Shown here: positions 62,195-64,000 of the stretch, piece after piece | Layout of the letters: every line of letters begins with the position of its first letter | Position numbering within the stretch: position 1 is the stretch's first letter | Origin: JALZVT01 sp039029135 | GTDB taxonomy: Bacteria; Pseudomonadota; Gammaproteobacteria; Pseudomonadales; Azotimanducaceae | Length of the DNA stretch: 64,000 bases | Direction of reading: 5' to 3' | Assembly (NCBI GenBank): GCA_039029135.1 | Contig: JBCCGT010000015.1 | Coordinates: forward strand, 61,572-125,571 | Notes under the pieces: generated by a model | Told to the model about the DNA's origin: nothing | What the model saw: the letters and a program-made list of their open reading frames with translations, nothing else | Database searches by the model: none | Position numbers and translations under genes: made by a program

Positions 62195-62425
62195 GTGACG
62201 ATCGAGATCACCTACTGCGCGAGCTGAAACTACCAACCCGCAGCGGTCAGTCTGGCCGCAAAAATCGCGAGCGCCATGGGCATCGATGCCACGCTCATTA
62301 CGGGTTCCGGCGGCGAGTTCGAGGTTGTACGGGACGGCGAGCTTGTCTATTCGAAACGCGCAACGGGTACGTTTCCAGACGAGGACGCGCTGGTTGCACA
62401 GCTCGCAGCCGCGGGTGGGAACTAG
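62195..62425 (+). CDS. SelW/Rdx-family selenoprotein (in-frame TGA = selenocysteine 11)
   Basis: A GTG start (62195) follows CAGGAG. The frame reads ten codons, ending YCAS, meets TGA at 62225-62227, then stays open for 65 codons to TAG at 62423. With Sec the motif is YCASU, the CxxU redox motif of SelW/Rdx proteins. The continuation (NYQPAAVSLAAKI; then GGEFEVVRDGELVYSKR and FPDEDALVAQL) matches the thioredoxin-like SelW fold, where cysteine versions read CxxCNY. Product 76 residues. Standard calling misses it entirely. A hairpin follows the TGA. Confidence 0.87.
62243..62259 (+). promoter_or_regulatory. SECIS-like hairpin for the SelW-like selenoprotein
   Basis: GCGGTC pairs with GGCCGC (six pairs including one G-U) around the five-base loop AGTCT, which has G in its second position and a GU. 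The loop starts 22 nt past the TGA. Geometry closely matches the hairpin found in the UGSC gene. Confidence 0.65.
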
Positions 62426-63761
62426 CGAGCGACGCAAGCCTATGCCAGCGTGACCAAAGTGATGAATGTGCGGCGGGAATAGTCTCGCGGCAGTTCTCCA
62501 CGCACGCACAGAGGATGTCTGCATGCTGAACAGGATCACCGCGGCACTCTTGCTGATCGCCGCCACGACCGCCACCGCCGACGAGTCCGCGCTCGAAGCA
62601 CTCGTCGGGACCGCCGGGAAGTGGGCGGGCAGCCTCTACTATCTGGACTACCAGTCCGGCCAACGCTTCGCCATTCCAATGGAAGCGAACATCGCGGCGA
62701 CGCCGGACGGCGCGACCGTCGTAAAACGCCTGACCTGGACCGACCCCGGCAACCTGGTCTACGCCGTGGAGCTCACCACGATAGATCGTGACACGGGCGA
62801 ACTCGTCCAGGCCTTCTTTCGCGACAACAATGGCGAGCACATGCGCTATGTCCTGACCGACATCACCATCGAGTCGGCCGACAAATGGCAACTTGTGTAC
62901 GAGCACAACGGCACCGACGACGATCGACCGGCGCGTATACGTCACACCTTGACGCGCGAAAGCGGGCTTTTGATCAGCAAAAAGTCGGTGCGGTTTCTGG
63001 ATGACGAGGACGACAAGTTTTTCGAGCGCAACGGTTCTGAGTTGCGCTTGATCGAGCCGCGTTCGTCCTAGCGGTTCAAGGATAGGGCAACGTGCGAAGA
63101 ACGTCTCACCCGTGTACCCAACGATGGGCGCCGCGGCGAGCTGACCGGACATCGCTCTCTGGCTTTGGTCACCAATCCCGTTCTGGCGGAGGGAGCGGCT
63201 AGAAGGCTGGACCGAAGGCCGCTTCAGGCCCGGCAGTCCATCAATGCTCGACATATTGGAGGCCAACTGACCCTCACGCATACCGGCATCGCCAAGCTTG
63301 TCTGCGTAGGTCTGGTAGTAGTCGCGTGTGCCTTCAAACGAATAGAGAGGGACGTTCCAACCGCATGAATCAGCAATACGCCCAATGTCGAGTTTGATAA
63401 TCGAGCGCAGACCGGGCAAGTCCGCGAAGCGGGTGCGAAGGGCCTGGAACTCATCGTGATCGGATTCGATCACGCTCCCCTGACCGTGCAAACGCAAGAT
63501 GAACGGTTTTCCGTCGAACGCGCAGAACATAAAAACGACGCGTCCATTTTCCCTGATATGGGAGACGGTCTCTATACCGCTACCCGTGACGTCAAGATAC
63601 GCGATCGTTCGGGCATCCAACACTCTCAGGCTATCCATGCCTTTTGGCGAGATGTTCACGTGCCCATCCTGACTAATGGGTGCCGTACCCACGAAAAACA
63701 CCTTCTGATCAGTGATGAATTCTATGAGTTTCGGCGTCAGTTCCTCGTATATCTTTCCCAA
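62298..63761 (-). CDS. PPOX-class flavoprotein; C-terminal read-through suspicious
   Basis: The first 180 residues are a pyridoxamine 5'-phosphate oxidase-like FMN protein (MGKIYEELTPKLIEFI; FVGTAPISQDGHVNISPKG; YLDVTGSGIETVSHIRENGR; SCGWNVPLYSFEGTRDY). Such proteins normally end just after SIDGLPGL. Here the frame runs on for 300 unusual residues, antisense to the exported protein gene and part of the SelW-like gene. A TGA lies out of frame exactly after GLPG (near 63225), so a one-base shift probably removed the stop. The start is TTG 63761, placed by GGAGG. The reliable part is about 63222-63761. Confidence 0.7.
   Translation of the reverse strand: MGKIYEELTPKLIEFITDQKVFFVGTAPISQDGHVNISPKGMDSLRVLDARTIAYLDVTGSGIETVSHIRENGRVVFMFCAFDGKPFILRLHGQGSVIESDHDEFQALRTRFADLPGLRSIIKLDIGRIADSCGWNVPLYSFEGTRDYYQTYADKLGDAGMREGQLASNMSSIDGLPGLKRPSVQPSSRSLRQNGIGDQSQRAMSGQLAAAPIVGYTGETFFARCPILEPLGRTRLDQAQLRTVALEKLVVLVIQKPHRLFADQKPAFARQGVTYTRRSIVVGAVVLVHKLPFVGRLDGDVGQDIAHVLAIVVAKEGLDEFARVTIYRGELHGVDQVAGVGPGQAFYDGRAVRRRRDVRFHWNGEALAGLVVQIVEAARPLPGGPDECFERGLVGGGGRGGDQQECRGDPVQHADILCACVENCRETIPAAHSSLWSRWHRLASLASSHPRLRAVQPARPRLETYPLRVSNRQARRPVQPRTRRRNP
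62523..63071 (+). CDS. Exported protein of unknown function
   Basis: A 182-residue protein with signal peptide (ITAALLLIAATTATA) and a beta-rich mature part (GTAGKWAGSLYYLDYQSG; WQLVYEHNGTDD; RHTLTRESGLLISKKSVRFLDD) suggestive of a lipocalin-like or small beta-barrel domain. AGAGGA lies 8 nt before the ATG. It is fully antisense to the implausible extension of the PPOX frame; codon pattern, signal peptide and ribosome-binding site favour this gene. Family not recognised. Confidence 0.72.
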   Translation: MLNRITAALLLIAATTATADESALEALVGTAGKWAGSLYYLDYQSGQRFAIPMEANIAATPDGATVVKRLTWTDPGNLVYAVELTTIDRDTGELVQAFFRDNNGEHMRYVLTDITIESADKWQLVYEHNGTDDDRPARIRHTLTRESGLLISKKSVRFLDDEDDKFFERNGSELRLIEPRSS

Positions 63762-64000
63762 GCTAGCGCCCTCCAAAACCCAAACTCTAACAGAGGCCTA
63801 CTGCCATCATCGTGTCAGCAAGAATGTCGGTAACGGATCGGGTACATCGCTATCTAGAGATAGTCGAGTCAGAGTAAGGGGGGAGAGTACACACGCATTA
63901 CCCGTAAGAAGGAAACACCACGTTATAAGAAAAGCCCAAGGGGGAGATAGCTAATCGGAAAAAAAAAAAAAATGGTTTGCGTGTTGGTACAGCCACACAA
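63762..64000. other. Upstream flank of the PPOX gene, no gene seen
   Basis: No coding frame is supported. The stretch is AT-richer than average and contains an inverted repeat CTATCT-AG-AGATAG at 63850-63863, roughly 90 nt before the PPOX start, and a run of 14 A at 63959-63972. The homopolymer is unusual for this genome; it may be real or an end-of-contig artefact. Confidence 0.4.

Overview
The window is about 64 kb of high-GC DNA that is almost fully coding. It looks like a gammaproteobacterial chromosome. The best evidence is the conserved block cysQ-nudE-yrfG-hslR-hslO-pckA-gshA-acpH (49.5-57.2 kb), with dsbB just beyond it. A PEP-CTERM protein and an MSHA-like pilus locus fit an environmental, surface-associated gammaproteobacterium. 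I found no rRNA, tRNA, CRISPR array, insertion sequence or phage genes. GTG and TTG starts are common.

Layout. 0-8 kb: an FG-GAP lipoprotein (cut by the window edge), an RRM RNA-binding protein with a long leader, a PEP-CTERM protein, a SurE-like phosphatase, cystathionine beta-synthase, a GlpD-like oxidoreductase, a YidB-like protein and a 2-hydroxyacid dehydrogenase. 8.1-23.8 kb: one long plus-strand locus encoding a sensor kinase, a lone receiver, a GGDEF-EAL protein, a STAS-MshEN-GspE/MshE-type ATPase, a GspF-type platform protein, six pilin-like proteins, PilM/PilN/PilO-like proteins, a PilP/MshK-like protein and a secretin. 23.9-30.6 kb: a VOC protein, a PhyH oxygenase, an MFS transporter, a small exported protein, an M20 peptidase and an SdrD-B/RTX-like surface protein. 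31-35.6 kb: acyl-CoA dehydrogenase, a UGSC selenoprotein, an uncharacterised 357-residue protein and a ThDP enzyme. 35.6-48.7 kb: mixed metabolism and signalling, including a hybrid histidine kinase, an M48-TerB protein, GDPD, a DUF3445 protein and a newly read 42-residue membrane protein. 49.5-58.7 kb: the housekeeping/redox block. 59.3-63.8 kb: a lone ParA-like ATPase, an ABC-F protein, a SelW/Rdx-like selenoprotein, an exported protein and a PPOX flavoprotein.

Main results. (1) The pilus/secretion locus appears to carry its own signalling chain, from kinase and receiver to c-di-GMP enzyme to an ATPase with a near-perfect duplicated MshEN c-di-GMP motif and an added STAS domain. Its minor pilins carry calcium-loop and DNRLRE (adhesin-like) modules. 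(2) Two genes have an in-frame TGA that reads best as selenocysteine (a UGSC motif and a CxxU motif). Each has a GU-containing hairpin about 20 nt downstream. Ordinary ORF calling truncates both.
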